The notes under the pieces are model-generated. The model was not told where the DNA came from. It saw nothing but the letters and a program-made list of their open reading frames with translations, and ran no database searches. Below, one piece after another: positions 20,601 through 33,117 of a stretch of DNA of 64,000 nt. The first letter of the stretch is position 1. Each line of letters opens with the position of its first letter. The DNA lies in contig NW_023503493.1 of NCBI RefSeq assembly GCF_014529535.1, forward strand, positions 10,262,001 to 10,326,000. The letters run 5' to 3'. This stretch comes from Bradysia coprophila (Eukaryota; Arthropoda; Insecta; Diptera; Sciaridae). The position numbers and the translations under genes were made by a program.

Positions 20601-23197
20601 TTGCATACCTTACACTGAATTGAGTTTCTGTTATTTGGCAAATTTTGTAATGGATAAATGGGAAACGGTACCTTGTGCATTTCGTATTACGCAATATTTC
20701 ATTTAATATATTGATTATATTGATGCTTCATCAAATAGGTTTTTGTGACAAACTTCGGAAAGATCTATTTTCACTTGATTTCACACGAGAGAAGGCTACC
20801 ACATCCCGTTCATTTTTGAAGGTGTGTTGGATTTTAACTCAGTTTAATTACATTCTACATTCGATTAGCGGTAGTTTTGTCATAATTTGTTCGACATGAG
20901 TGCTCCTTTGAATTTCTAATTAGTTTAGTTTTAATCTGGAGATAATCTGAATCATCAAATCGGGTGATAAAATGATATGAAAGGACCCATTACACCGGTC
21001 CGAAAGGACCCGTTTTTATGAAGCTAACGCTATGGTATGTGTGATAACTATTGAGCTTCTAAGGTTCCACTAGTTTGCAGCGGAGTAATCAGAGCTGTCT
21101 TTTCACTTTTATGCCACAATATATTACTGTGGCAAATAACAACAGCCGCGTCATTGTTCTCGTTTTTCGCAGGTAGAATAAAATATAACTCGAAGCTACA
21201 AACAGAGCTCGAAAACATTGAAAAACAACCGACCTATTAAGGCCGAATCAGCCTTCCTGTTTAAAAAAAAGCCGAAAATTTCATTTCCTGACTAATTATC
21301 GATGAATATCGCGATTAATTAACGAATATTCCGATTCGGGGTCATAAATTAACATAACCAAGTTGTATCTTTCCTTCTCGTTAAATGAATCTATTTAAAA
21401 GACACAAACAACGCCCAGTGCGCCCAGTCCACATTTCCATAATATTTCAACCGTATAATCAGCGTTTGACCTAAAGTCGGCTAACTTTTTTGCGTAATAA
21501 GTTACTCCTCCACCAAAAACCCATTGACTGACTAACTTATCTTGGGTGCTCTGTTTAGATATTTCCGGAACAATACCAAAAACTTTTTCGTTTAATAGCT
21601 TCATTACCACGTTTGTATAAGTAGCCCGAAAAACGATTCGAAAACATTTTACATTATTACAATACATTTAATAGCTTTTAATAGAACACCAAAACCCGAT
21701 TCTGATATAACTTCGTTCGTTACTTTCATTATTGCATTTAAGCATACACAAAACGAGAAAGCTAAAATGTGTAATAAAACCAACCGAAACCCAGGCAGTG
21801 AACATACAGCATTCGCTTATTATATGGTAGCGTCTATACCAAGACACTTCAATTGCGCTCAATTTGAATGGAGAGTTTGTTGTTATTCCCAAAACTCTAC
21901 TTAGGGAAAAACTTAAAACCCCCATTGTCATCCATGGTCCTCGTGTACACACACAAATACACATACAGAAAATACCAGCAAAACTATGATTCGGCATGAA
22001 TAGTTTGAGCAATATTGTTTTAATTAAGGAACTTATAGTTGCTTCGAGTTTGTGATTAAAAAGTTTTTCTTTTCTTTTATATTGGCAACAGAAGTGTGGC
22101 GTTTTCTTTTATCGATTTACGTTTTTGGAATCATGTTTTGACGAGTTTATTTGACACGGAATAAAGGGTTTAATTGAATAGTCTAAATTATCGATAAACT
22201 TATGCCTCGCGCAATAGGATCAACGGCAAAACGAAATATTTACTTGACATTACCAACTTTCTGGATTACTAAACAATCAGGAGAAGGTCTAAGCTATATT
22301 TTGAGATTTAAATAAATACTTAAAATACCTTGTTCCCTTCAAAGCAACTTTATATGCACACAATAAACGCTGATTTACAGCTTACCGTAGTCTTTCAAGT
22401 ACCAATTATAATTGCGCCCGTCAAGGATTAGTACAAAAAAATAAGGATCTGTGCGATATGCATTTTGAATATTCGCATCGACATAACAAGCATTTTTTGC
22501 CTGTAATTCCATTTTAAGTGGTATTATTACATTAGTATTCGTAAAATTACAATTTATGTTGCAAAAATAACAACATTTTGAGTCTAGAACCCTGAATCAA
22601 CTTATAAAGTGGGCACACTTTAATCGTTTAGGTGTACAACATGTCCGACATTTATGCAATCTAGAATCTAGCTCAGCCAAACTTTAAAGAATAAACATTC
22701 ACCATGAGCTTTAGGAGTGTTCCCTATGAACAAGTCGATTTTATCGAATTTTCTTGGATTTGCTCCATTTTCTGAAAATTTCTAAGATAAGAAAAAATTG
22801 AAAGAAAAATTCAAGAAATTTTCACGAAGGTAGCCAGAGATTCTTAAAAGCTCAGACCTCAGGCTAAACAGCAACTATATTTTTGTCATCAAACAAGTCA
22901 CCAGTAGGGTCCACACAGTCTTCAAAGCTTCCCGCAGGTTCGAAAAAAAAAAACGAAAAATCAATCTAATTAAAAAATTTTCCATCGAAATATTTTCTTG
23001 TTATGTTATTCTTACTCGTGGTGCCGCCCTCTACAAAAACCACTAAAAACATATCATGTCCACGAGAGGACGAATAAAATTTTTTTGAAGCTCACCGTGG
23101 TACCGATATTATTTTGACGATTGAAATTTCAATAAAAAATGTATGTTGACTGAATGGACTGGTTTTGTAGAATAAGTTTTGTTGCATCTACAACATC
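17636..23197. other. Long non-coding stretch, no supported gene
   Basis: About 5.5 kb of AT-rich sequence. Short frames such as 17676-17888 (+), 18898-19218 (-) and 21395-21667 (-) have no recognisable domain. A GATGATGATGATG simple repeat is at 20037-20050. A direct GGTCAGGTCAGGTC tract is near 19562. Part of a large intron cannot be excluded. Confidence 0.35.
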
Positions 23198-23319
23198 TAC
23201 AATCGCTAAACCGAATTGGTGTGCATACGGTATTTTGCACCAGCTGGTCACATACAATTCCAAATGGGACCAGCTGGTGCAAAATAACGTATGCACACCA
23301 GTTCGGTATAGCGATTGTA
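23198..23319. repeat. Hairpin element with arms of about 55 bp
   Basis: TACAATCGCTAAACCGAATT through GCACCAGCTGGTC pairs with GACCAGCTGGTGCAAAATA through CGGTATAGCGATTGTA, with a loop of about 10 bases. Pairing may extend weakly outward through TTGT-rich flanks. It lies immediately before the promoter-like element at 23354. Confidence 0.7.
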
Positions 23320-23605
23320 ATAAAACAAGAATAGACCGGCTATAAGCCTAGTGAGGTCTTTTTTCTTTCTCTCAATTTTCTCACTTCTCGAGATACCAAC
23401 TACCAAATACGTGAGTTACAAATAGGCAAGCAGGAAGAATAGTTTCTTCAGTCGATATCCAGCTGTTGAACAGTAAACATCGCCACCATCGTTCCATCAG
23501 TTTCGTAGTCAACTACCAATTTTGTATTCAATTACCAAACTCAACTATTCAACAACCATTTTGGTATTCAACTACCAGTTTGGTAGTCAACTACCAAATT
23601 ATCGA

Positions 23606-23644
23606 ATTATAAATAGGCAAGCAGCCTAAATAATCTCATCAGTC
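23606..23644 (+). promoter_or_regulatory. TATA plus initiator-like module (unit 2)
   Basis: TATAAATA is followed 33 bases on by the A of TCAGTCGG, which matches the insect initiator TCAKTY. The same arrangement and spacing recur in unit 3 (TATAAATC near 23897) and, with TACAAATA, in unit 1 (near 23414). The spacing is about 2-3 bases longer than the usual optimum. Promoter activity is an inference. Confidence 0.4.
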
Positions 23645-24149
23645 GGTGTGCAGCTCTCAAACAGTTAACATCTCAGCCGAAAATTACGTTTGGTAGTCAA
23701 TTATAATATTGGCAGTCAGCTACCAACTACAAAATTTTAGAATTGCAATGTTAACTGTGAGCTATCGGTTATCATATAACAAATAATTATTATTTGCATG
23801 GTGTTGATTTTCTCATAGTGACTTTGCAATTTTGAATTTCAGCTGGCAACTACCAAAAATATCAACTACCAAAACTACCACCTACCAAATTTTCGTTTTA
23901 TAAATCGGCAAGCAGGTAGAATAATTTCGTCAGTCGGTGCGTAGTTCTCGAATAGTAAACATCTCTGCCGAAAATTACGTTCGGTTGTCAGATACCAACT
24001 ACCAAATTTTCGAATTGCAATGCTAACTATGAGCGATCGGTTATCAGATAACAAATAATTATTATTTGCCTGGTGTTGATTTGCTCATAGTAGCATTGCA
24101 ATTTTGAATCAAGGCTGTTATCGTCTCATTTTTTATTTGTGACACAGAC

Positions 24150-24205
24150 ACATGGACGGACAGACAGACAGACGGACAGACAGACAGACAGACAGACGGA
24201 CAGAT
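24150..24205. repeat. (GACA)n/(GACG) simple repeat
   Basis: A run of GACA units with occasional GACG variants. It is part of the right side of the element ending at 24248. A short related GACGGACAGACA segment occurs in the family at 54320-55095. Confidence 0.85.
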
Positions 24206-24248
24206 GAAGTGTCCACAATAGGGTTTTTTTCTAAAAGAAAAAAGACCT

Positions 24249-26560
24249 AAAAAGCAACTATTTAGCGGCTGGGTTATAAGAGTTAGCCGCTGTAACTTAT
24301 GGTAAAAATGTTTTTTGACAACATCCGAATACGAATGACAGCTTACACAGAACCTCTTCACGGACATTGTGTCAACAATAATTTTTTGTTTGTAGATGAC
24401 GCTTTGACAGCTCAAATACCTTTGGAACAGACCTATCCCACGAAAAGTATGAAATGACTACAAATCTACCTTTACACAAAGTGCGCAATTCACTCAAAGT
24501 CATTAAAAAAGATAGTTACTTTTCAAAATATAGTCCGTCCTCATTATTTTGATATAAGATCTGGTACTTTCACTTAATTAGTTCAACATTTTAAAAAGTC
24601 ACAAAAAGAATTGATTTAATTTAAACGAATGGATCTCTTGCCTATTTTCGGAAAATTTCATTTTCATTTCATTTATTTCAGTTTTCAAAAAGTTATTACA
24701 AAAAACTTCCGCGTAGCTCTAGTATGATGAAATCAATTTAAAATAGCTACGGAAAATTTATTTTCTAAAAATTATACAAATGGCGTTAATTCGATTGATT
24801 ACAAATCTTTTACTTCATTTGTTCAAACGAACATTTTGCCATATAAAGCGACGTTGGCAAGAGCTCGTCATTTAAGTGTATTGTCGTTGTCGATAACAGA
24901 TGAATAGCAGCCGTATCTGAATGTTAATAATGAACTTATTTAAGTAATTACCCACCAATTCTAGGTGCAGGTCGTTACAGTTCTATACGCGGAACGAAGG
25001 AAGAAAGAAATTATTCTGAGCAAGAAAGCAGTCAAAGCTCATTCCATTATTCGTTGCTGTATTTTTGTTTCCCCTTCCATATTGTTTTCTTCTTCTTAAC
25101 AAAAACAAACTCGGAAAAATGCAGAAAATCAACAATCTTTTTTTTTGTCGGTGAAAAAGTGCACGAAACGACATAGAGACAACTCAAAGATGTGTATAAA
25201 TTGGTGCATATATAATGTTCCAGTTATAAGTGTACTGCTGTTGTACACATGGTGCATAATTCAATGCAACCCAAAGGATTTCTCAATGACTGTGTATAGT
25301 ATATGCATTTTATATGCATTTTCCGAAGAAAAGAAGTTAAATGTAGCTGATGTAACTGAAATGCATATATGGGTTCTAATGCGAGGGAATTCTGAATATA
25401 TTATTATCTGCAGCAAATACGTGCGGGGATATTTTATGAGACTTCATGTTTGTGCCTGGTGGGGTTTCGATACTTGTTATACCTAAAATTATCGCACTAT
25501 GCGACAGCGACAGTTATATGAGATCTCCTTCCATATCAGTTTGTATAAGTTTTCAGCTGAAATAATTAACAATGGAAATTGTTTTAAGGGACACATGGAA
25601 GGTTTTGAGGTTGCCAGCAGTGATGGAGATGATTCATCCACAACGGAATGTAAACACATGTGTCGGTGCTTTTGGTGCTAGGTATGAGATACGCTGACAA
25701 TATGCTTATTGAATTGGGATCAATTTAATTTAATGTAAATACTCTGAGCATATTTAAAGAAAAAGCTGAAGGCTTTGATGAACCTGAATGATGATAAGGT
25801 TATCAGCAAATGAAGCTGCTTGTGACGTGGCATTCTAAAAATGTATAAGAACCCGTCCTTCAACTCGTCAAGCGTGTGATACTATCGACTGTAAAGTATC
25901 ACACTCATTGAATTCTGTCGTGTTGTCCAAGCTCAAAAAAAATCCTCAGTCCGGATTTCACAATTTGCGAAGTTTGTAGTAACAAAATGATATAAATCAT
26001 CGTAATACATCCACCACATATGTACACATCCATCTCAACTCCTCATACACGATTCAGCAACAAATCAATTTATTCAGTTGCCTTTCCACTACCGCCCTGC
26101 ACTAAATTTTCGATTATTCAATTTAAATTTTCGATACGTTTCCCGGAAACGTTCATAAAAATCTTACAAATCATATGCAGTAGGGCACATTAACCAGTCA
26201 GCCATACACTTTGTGTAGTTCGTAAGGTATATGAGCATAAATTTTATAAGCGCAATTGTTGCAAAAGCTATATATGTGTACAGGATAGTGGGGTCGCCAT
26301 GTGCATTTTAATGCATAAAAGCAATTTGCCCAGGTTATGAATGAACAATTCATCATCAAAGCCAGAGCTTCCATACCGAATCTAACGTTCGCCCACATAA
26401 AACCCATTTTAAATGTGAAAAGAAACGAAGTGCACATTTTGGTATAAAATACAATCTGTTTAAGTCTACACAACTGTCCCAGCATGACGAGGATGACGGG
26501 ACAGGTTTCCGTTTTTGTTTAATAACTGTTTCAGGCAGTGACGCCGACTTGTGTTTGGGA
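24249..26560. other. Non-coding stretch
   Basis: AT-rich sequence without a supported gene. A 113-codon frame at 25145-25486 (+) was examined and not accepted, because it has no recognisable domain and its composition tracks the local base content. Confidence 0.35.
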
Positions 26561-26660
26561 GTAGTGGTGCTCATACAACAAGCGAATCTGGTAGTAGTGG
26601 TGCTCTTTCAAGTAAAACTGGAAAGATGTAGTGGTGCTCATCGTTCGAGTAGTGGTGCCC
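26561..26660. repeat. Four copies of TAGTGGTGCTC
   Basis: TAGTGGTGCTC or TAGTGGTGCCC occurs four times in about 100 bp, at roughly 26562, 26594, 26629 and 26650. One plus-strand frame would read Ser-Ser-Gly-Ala-type repeats, but it stops within the block. It is either a short degenerate coding repeat or a minisatellite. A TTTGTTTAATAACTGTTTCAG splice-acceptor-like sequence lies just upstream near 26514-26534. Confidence 0.4.
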
Positions 26661-27988
26661 GAGCCTCGCTTGTCCTTAGAAGTCGGCGCCTCTGGTTCAG
26701 GCATGCTTCCTAAACAAATATAACCCAAACGAGCGGGAATGTTTTTTCATAGAAACAAATTCAAACAAAACATCTAAAACTTTCAAATGTATACGAGTTG
26801 AATTTTGTCGTATTATCATGCAGGTAGGTCAGAGACACCAATTAAAAGTCGATGCCGACGAAATGTTTCATTTATTTTTGAATGGTGAAATGTTTGACTG
26901 CGGATTTAGAATTTCTTTTTTAAAGGAAGAGTTGAGAGAAAGCAAGAGAGAGAACCCACCTCCAATCTGTTCAAATTTCCCTCAGTTTTATATAGTTTTC
27001 ATTATTTTGTTCTTGATGCCTGAAATGAAAAAAATTGAACATTTTTGCATTTTTGAGTAAAATATTTTTACTTTTATTGATCCACGTTTCGGATGATTCA
27101 AGTTCAGCGAAAGTCTATTTCATGTTACTATTTCAATTGAATGTTTGCAGTGTTGAAACACTTTTATAACATTCATTCTATCAACGCACTGCAAGCATGA
27201 GTCATCGTAGTGACCGCTGTCAAATAGTACGTTGTCATTCTGATTCGAAGACCTTCAAAAATACCAACGTTTGACATATTGGCATAACTATTAGTGATTA
27301 TGTTTAGTTGATTGCGAATAACCACAAAATTTTAAAGCCATCAAAGCGCTCTGTCCTTTATGTTATTAACACTTCAATCGCAGTCAAAAAAGCATGCCGT
27401 TTTGACTTCGTTTTAGCTCCGTTAAATTGACAAATTGTTTTTAACAATAGGAAAGAGGTGTGGCGTACGTTGTCGTGTCGTGCGCCATTCCGGTCACCTA
27501 TCCTCCATATCCGAGAAGCAGCAAACATGATATCTAGAGTTCATTTTCAATAACACGCTATGCAGCTAATTAAAATGTTAAGCGTAGTAGAAAATATTAT
27601 ATTAACGAGCCAGACGAGTAATTGAAAGTTTTTTCAAGTGCACATTTTTCATATAAACTGCTCTATCAAGAAAATGAGAAAAAGTAAATTAAAAGATGGA
27701 AAAACAGTCAAGAGATTTGTACATTACTAGCGAGTTATAGATATAACCGTACTATGTGTAATATGTACCTGAGGACAGAGAATTCATAAACTTTTTCGTA
27801 ATTAAAATTAAGTTTATTCAAAACTCAAACGAACTAGAAGCTTATAAAGTAAACAGAAGTTCCAAAAATAAATTTGATTTCAAACAATCATAGCCGTTTA
27901 GGACATTTTGCTACAAGGAAAAAAGTGAAGTTCGACATGCTTTCTGTTTTGTGAGTGGAAGTTGTTGTCCACACAAAAATTGTTTTGT
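26661..27988. other. Non-coding stretch
   Basis: AT-rich sequence. A weak inverted pair (TGTTTGCAGTGTTGA near 27141 and TCAACGCACTGCAAGCA near 27181) could be an old element end. No gene was seen. Confidence 0.35.
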
Positions 27989-28320
27989 TTAACAAATGAA
28001 AATCTAGATTTTAATATTTTATTCTTGTTGTGATTACACAAAATTCAGAAAATCTAGATTTTCATTTGTTTAACGAGTTTCTTGTGGAATCAATTATTTA
28101 TTTTCATTTATTATTTTAACACCAACGGGCTTGCACTTAAACCTACTGGCGTATTCAAAAGAGTATACAATTCGTCAAAATGAAAGATTATCATTTAACT
28201 GTCGAAAGCACTGCTTTCGAACACCTGACAAATCACTACAACTCCCAAATCAGAAAACATGTCGAATTTCACTTTTCTCTCTAACGTGTACAAAAAGGGC
28301 TAGATTGTGCGAAGGGTAGT
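27989..28320. repeat. Hairpin plus a segment shared with 55090-55180
   Basis: TTAACAAATGAAAATCTAGA at 27989 is inverted as TCTAGATTTTCATTTGTTTA ending at about 28072, around an AT-rich loop. Further on, AACTCCCAAATCAGAAAACA through CGAATTTCACTTTT at about 28229-28275 matches 55118-55165, where it directly follows the AATCTAGATTTTCATTT word. This is one interspersed family, with extra sequence inserted in the present copy. Confidence 0.5.
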
Positions 28321-28782
28321 GTTTCTCTAGTTGTATGAAATTGTTTTTTACAGTGTTTTACAGTTATATGACAAGTTTCAATACCCTATTTAGAGTAACA
28401 CTCATGCTTGAAGTGTGTTGACACTAGTCAAACATAGTTTCAATGAAATCTTTCGCTGACTAAAAATGGAAACAATCGCCCGTCAAAGGGAAATGACAGG
28501 TCAGTTTCCCGAAAATGTATGGAAAATTTTATCACAAAACTTCACTGAAAAAATTCAAATAAACTTACTTCTTATGCTTTCCATTGTATTCGGGCATAGT
28601 CTCTTTAGGTCACCAAGGCATAATTGAACATTTTACTCGATGCAAAAACAATTTTTTTTTGTTTTGTGGCGACAAAAGCACAGAAAATATTTCGACACAT
28701 TAGTGATACATTGCTATTATAAGTACTAGAATGAATGTTTGCTGTGTTCACTTCAGCGGAAAAAATATTCTCTTTCAAAAAA
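28321..28782. other. Non-coding stretch
   Basis: AT-rich sequence between repeats, with no gene or element recognised. Confidence 0.35.
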
Positions 28783-28930
28783 AGTGTAAAAATGCAACGT
28801 AGCCTTCGTAGCCTTTCCATTTTACATGTAAAATAAAAAATTAGTCAACAGTGTACTATTCTACAAACAAAGGATAAAGGTGGCATTTTGACAGCGTCGA
28901 AACGAAGTTTGTTTGATAGGCAGGGTATTG
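28783..28930. mobile_element. MITE, CAATACCCTCTC family, copy 3 (diverged)
   Basis: The segments GTAGCCTTTCCATTTTACAT, TTAGTCAACAGT, TTCTACAAACAAAGGATAAA and the right end GATAGGCAGGGTATTG (to 28930) correspond to copy 2 at 3226-3554. The left end is not clear. Confidence 0.5.
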
Positions 28931-30145
28931 CTCTTACTCTTTGCTTAAGGTACGATAATTACAAAATTAAAGGGAGTTATAACTGAGATTTCTACGAACC
29001 AGTTGGTCCAGCACGACCACGAACATCTGGACTATCAACGAAAAAAACTCTTCTGTGCTTTGCTTAAATTCTAATGACAACCAACGATTTCGTTTCCCAA
29101 AAAATTCATTTCAATTTTCCATTCCATCCAACAAGTCCAACTCTCGGTGAAGAAGACATTTTTCTTTTTCGTTTAACGGATATCCGCTATAGTGATCCTC
29201 TTGCGGCCAATTTCCTTTCTTAACTATGCGACTGATAAACGGAAATTGTTCACATACTCATGGAACACGAATGGATATCTAATTTACTGATATATTTTAT
29301 GGTTGAAATTTTCATATCAATTCGTTCGTTATCAAACACACCGTGTGATTGTGCAGAGAGTATGATATTGTATACACACAGTCTTCGTTGAGTGGATTAA
29401 AATGTATTCAACCAGTTGAAAATGTACAAAATGCATATTCTACCATTACAAATACTATCGGAGAAGACCTCACCAACATTGTGTCTATCCGACGGAGCGT
29501 GTTTTGTTACCGAGAAAAGTTTTTTTTCCACTCATATCCCTTACGGCAAAATTTTAGTGGTGCTATTCAGCGCAAATATGATGCATAACCTAAACGACGT
29601 TATTATATAACGTATTCTTTCTGAACATACTGTCTGAGCGACTATGGCTGGCGATGGCTGGACTATAGTTGTAAAACAAAATTGAAACTGTAGCTTTGTC
29701 AAAATGGACATGGGAAACGGGTATTCTATCTATATATGTGAGGTTGGGTATGTGTTCTAGTTTTGTTGTGTTCGTAGAGATGTTGTGTCAAATAAGAAAT
29801 TTAAAATTGGAAAACTTTTTCTTCATGTCCGTTGTTTCGGGTGGTTTTCCTTTAATTTAATTTTGGTTAGATTTTTTCGCCGACAAAGTATGTGTTTATT
29901 GCTTGTTTTCAAAAGTTAAACAAGGCAATTTCCAAGAAACAAGAACAGGTATTTTATACACATACCAAACACACATGCCTCCATGTGGAAAGGATAAGTG
30001 TGATGGAAAACACATTCTACCATTTTTAATGCCGGGCTATATGTTCGTAACATTTTGTTAACATGAAAATCAACGATAAGTTTGTTTGTAATATCGGCTT
30101 GAATACAACGGAACCGATTTTCATTTTAGAAACGGTCGTATAATG
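28931..30145. other. Non-coding stretch
   Basis: AT-rich sequence. The short plus-strand frames at 29349-29610 overlap each other and show no domain. Nothing else was recognised. Confidence 0.35.
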
Positions 30146-30481
30146 GAAGGTTACGCTAATTCACGCCGTTAGTGCGGTCGAAATTCAAAATGGAAAGTGC
30201 GTAGGTCTTTCTAACGTAGCGTAATTTTCATACGTCAAGCGTTGAAATGTATTTTTTGGTTCACTTTTTCATCGAATCGTTCACTCAAAATTCAAATTTT
30301 AGGCACACTGACGGCGTAAATCCCCATTTTTTCACTAGGGCAGTATCGCAAAAAATTTGTTACTTTTCGCTTCATTTCATTATGAAAACTGAAATTGTAC
30401 TAAAATTTTACTTGGAAATCACAGCAGAACGTACCAAAATCTTTGCAGTAATTGCCCCAGTGACTGATTGGCGTAACCTTC
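30146..30481. mobile_element. MITE with a GAAGGTTACGC end containing a shared inner element
   Basis: The outer ends GAAGGTTACGCTAAT (30146) and ATTGGCGTAACCTTC (to 30481) are inverted repeats. Inside, about 30158-30318 is a second inverted-repeat unit (TTCACGCCGTTAGTGCGG to GGCACACTGACGGCGTAAAT). This inner unit is also present on its own at 39927-40096. So either a small element is nested in a larger one or the smaller is a deletion derivative. Confidence 0.6.
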
Positions 30482-30981
30482 TATTGTAAGACCTCGGCTT
30501 TTGCATACACAAATTTTTGTATGCATATTCTGACAAAGTATCCCTGGTTGATCTAGTACTTCATTTCATTAATTCATTTTCATTTCAGTTTTTTAAAAGT
30601 TTTTACAAAAAACATCTGTGTAGCTCTAGTGTGATGGAATGAATTCCTCAACTAAACAGTCTATCAACCTTTTAAGTTCGAAAAAAGGCTAGATGAGCTG
30701 GAGAGATGAATGAAATGAAGTCTATAAGTTTTTATGAACACTCGTCATTTTTAGATCGAAGAACTGTAATTCATCCTTCCAGACCAGCTAGTCTCCATTC
30801 GAACTTAAAAGGTCTATTAGTCATCTGTTATCGAAAACGGTGTCAGAAATAAACGACAGCCCTGATTAATGCGGTCTTATACACGAAATGTTTGCTGAAA
30901 CAAATGAAATACAAGATTTGATATCAAAGACAATATGAAGCGTTTAATAAAAGAAGTAGCTGATTTAATGGTTTTAATTCA
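30482..30981. other. Non-coding stretch
   Basis: AT-rich sequence with a TTTTAAGTTCGAA segment near 30669 inverted near 30797 (TTCGAACTTAAAA), the arms of a loose hairpin. No gene was seen. Confidence 0.35.
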
Positions 30982-30989
30982 ATACTAAG

Positions 30990-31324
30990 CAGGGCCTACT
31001 TTTTGGAAACTAATTTCTTGAATTTCTTGAAATTTCTCGAATTTTCTCGAATATCTTAAAATTTCTCGAATTCGAGAAATTCGAGAAACTTCAAGAAACT
31101 CGAGAAATTAGTTTCTTGAAATTTCTTGAATTTCTCGAAGTTTCCCGAATTTCTTGAATTTTCTGGAATTTCTTGAAATTTCTCGAATTCGAGAAATTTA
31201 AGAAACTTTGAGAAATTCAAGAAATATTTCTCGAAATTTCTTGAATTTCTCGAAGTTTCTTGAATTTCTCAAAGTTTCTTGAATTTCTCGATTTTCTCTA
31301 AAAGTTTCTAAAAAGTAGGCCCTG
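30990..31324. mobile_element. hAT-type MITE with a heat-shock-element-like body
   Basis: The left end CAGGGCCTACTTTTTGGAAA and right end TTTCTAAAAAGTAGGCCCTG are inverted repeats. They are flanked by a perfect 8-bp duplication, ATACTAAG, at 30982-30989 and 31325-31332. CAGGG termini with 8-bp duplications define hAT elements. The body is a low-complexity weave of TTTCTTGAA, TTTCTCGAA and GAAATTCGAGAAA words, which is the alternating nGAAn/nTTCn pattern of heat shock elements. There is no coding capacity. Confidence 0.9.
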
Positions 31325-31332
31325 ATACTAAG

Positions 31333-33117
31333 CGTTGAAAACAATATAGAGAGGCAGGAATCAACACGTGACTTATTCAATGGAACATATATTTCTACGA
31401 TCTCAAACACTCGGTCATTTTCAGGAGCCGAACAAGGTATGTTACATGTACAACGAAAACAAAAACACACATGTAGAAATTGGGTGTGCTTTGTTACTTA
31501 AAGGGGTTAGCATTCCTATGACAATTCGATCCACATTCTTTGCATTTGCATTAACCCATGTTCGAACCATGTCCACCCTCACTTTACTTATAACCCTCAT
31601 GTGGAAAGAAGTGTCCACTGTACACATTTCTAAAAGTAAAATATTCCAAGTTTGCAATTTTCTTTTCATTCGGTGATGGAATTAGCATTAGATAGGATAT
31701 CTTTCCAAAAGCAAATGGACCGAAATACTTGGGCTGTCGTCACTTTCGAGAAATGATTTTTTTCTTTGTTTTATTTTAAGTTTTCAAGGTAAAAATCGAT
31801 ACGTCAGTTGTAACATTTATGGCACAGACAAGCAATTTGCTTATATTGCCGAAACAAAATTTAAAGCAGACTGACTATCCATTATTATCAAGCCCGGAAG
31901 GGCCATTATATGCGGCAACTAGGCAAATTACACGAGCACTTTATGATTTTCATTTAATTCGCTATACTGGCGTCTTGTAACAGTCGTTCTGCCGTTTGAC
32001 ACCTTTTTCACTTAAAGAGCGTCTTTTGTCGCCTTTCCTTCACTCAAAGCGCTTTTTCCTGTAGTTCATAAGAGTGTCTTTCGGTAGTCAATCTGACCCT
32101 GATTATTGTCACTCTTTGGCAACAATTAACATTTTGATTAGAATCATTTGTGGCTATCTTGAAAGCAGGGCCGCAATCAGGTAGGTGCACTGTTTAGGGC
32201 TCGACACTAGTCAGATTGCTGCATTTTGTTTTCAGATAGACGTAAAGATTTTCACTGTAAGATCTATTTTTGGCCTAGACATCCTTTGAACCAGTTTTTC
32301 ACAGTGACTCACACTGATGAATGATGGCACATTTTTGACCAAATGATGGGAAATGTGTGGCTTCACCGTGACAATAACTCAATAGCGCAGTGTGTAAGTC
32401 GAGACTTCACATTGAATTATTGAATTGTCGGTTTTGGTTTCGAAACTCAACCGCAAACACAAACAATTCGCTTTATCAGGTTGTTTTCCACAATAATGAA
32501 ACATCTCTTTGTATTACATATAATTGTTTGTTTGTAACGCCATTCATTGAGTTTGAGTCTTGCACTGACGACTTAATCGTGTAAATGCAAAGTCTTGATA
32601 AATGCGGTATTTATTACACCGCGGTACATCTTCAAATATTTCGTTCTAGTTACGGGCCTGCATTAAAGCCACGATGATTTGCCCGATAATAATCGCAACC
32701 ATAATGTGAAACTGTGAAATAATAATGAATTAAAATGTGAAAGTGTCCCAAGGGGTAGGTTGTGTTGTTACTAAATAATCCACTTCCAAAAAAACATTTT
32801 CATAATCCGCGTGGTGAAATTTCTGGAATATTATAAAACATCATACAAGCATTCCCAACAGGCTTAAATTAAATGCAACATAGCAATTTAAATCGAATAT
32901 TTTATAAATGTGTGCACAAGTATATAATAATAGGTATATTTACTACATACTTGCTATATGTACCATGCATGCAATATGAAACGGTTATGAATATACTTAC
33001 CCCGGTGAAATGTGTATTGCAACAACAAAAATATAAAAAACAATCAAAAAACACATTTTATACGATGAGAGTGTATTGATGTGAGATAACGATTCGGTCG
33101 GGAGACAAATGAATCGG
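31333..33117. other. Non-coding stretch
   Basis: AT-rich sequence. Antisense frames of 75-100 codons at 31368-31676 are shadows of each other and carry no domain. No gene was recognised. Confidence 0.35.

Larger units (their letters stand above)
23354..24248. mobile_element. Element bounded by AGGTCTTTTTTCTTT inverted repeats, with three promoter-like modules
   Basis: AGGTCTTTTTTCTTT at 23354 is inverted as AAAGAAAAAAGACCT ending at 24248. Inside, a related unit occurs three times. Each has many CTACCAAATT words, then a (T/A)ATAAATAGGCAAGCAG-type segment near 23413, 23605 and 23896, then TCAGTCG-type sequence, then AACAGTTAACATC. A longer block (AATTGCAATGTTAACT to ATTATTATTTGC) is shared by units 2 and 3. 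A GACA/GACG simple repeat lies near the right end (about 24150-24205). It could be a transposon end or tandem LTR-like promoters, but I see no reverse transcriptase or transposase. Confidence 0.5.

Noticed and set aside
21395..21667. 90-codon minus-strand frame with an ATG start and somewhat protein-like composition
   Set aside because: No domain, no splice or polyadenylation context, and no related sequence in the window. It is too short to accept without transcript evidence.
25145..25486. 113-codon plus-strand frame
   Set aside because: Cysteine- and isoleucine-rich by base composition, with no motif and no gene-like context.
30247..30489. 80-codon plus-strand frame
   Set aside because: It lies entirely inside a MITE with inverted ends that has a related non-coding copy at 39927-40096.
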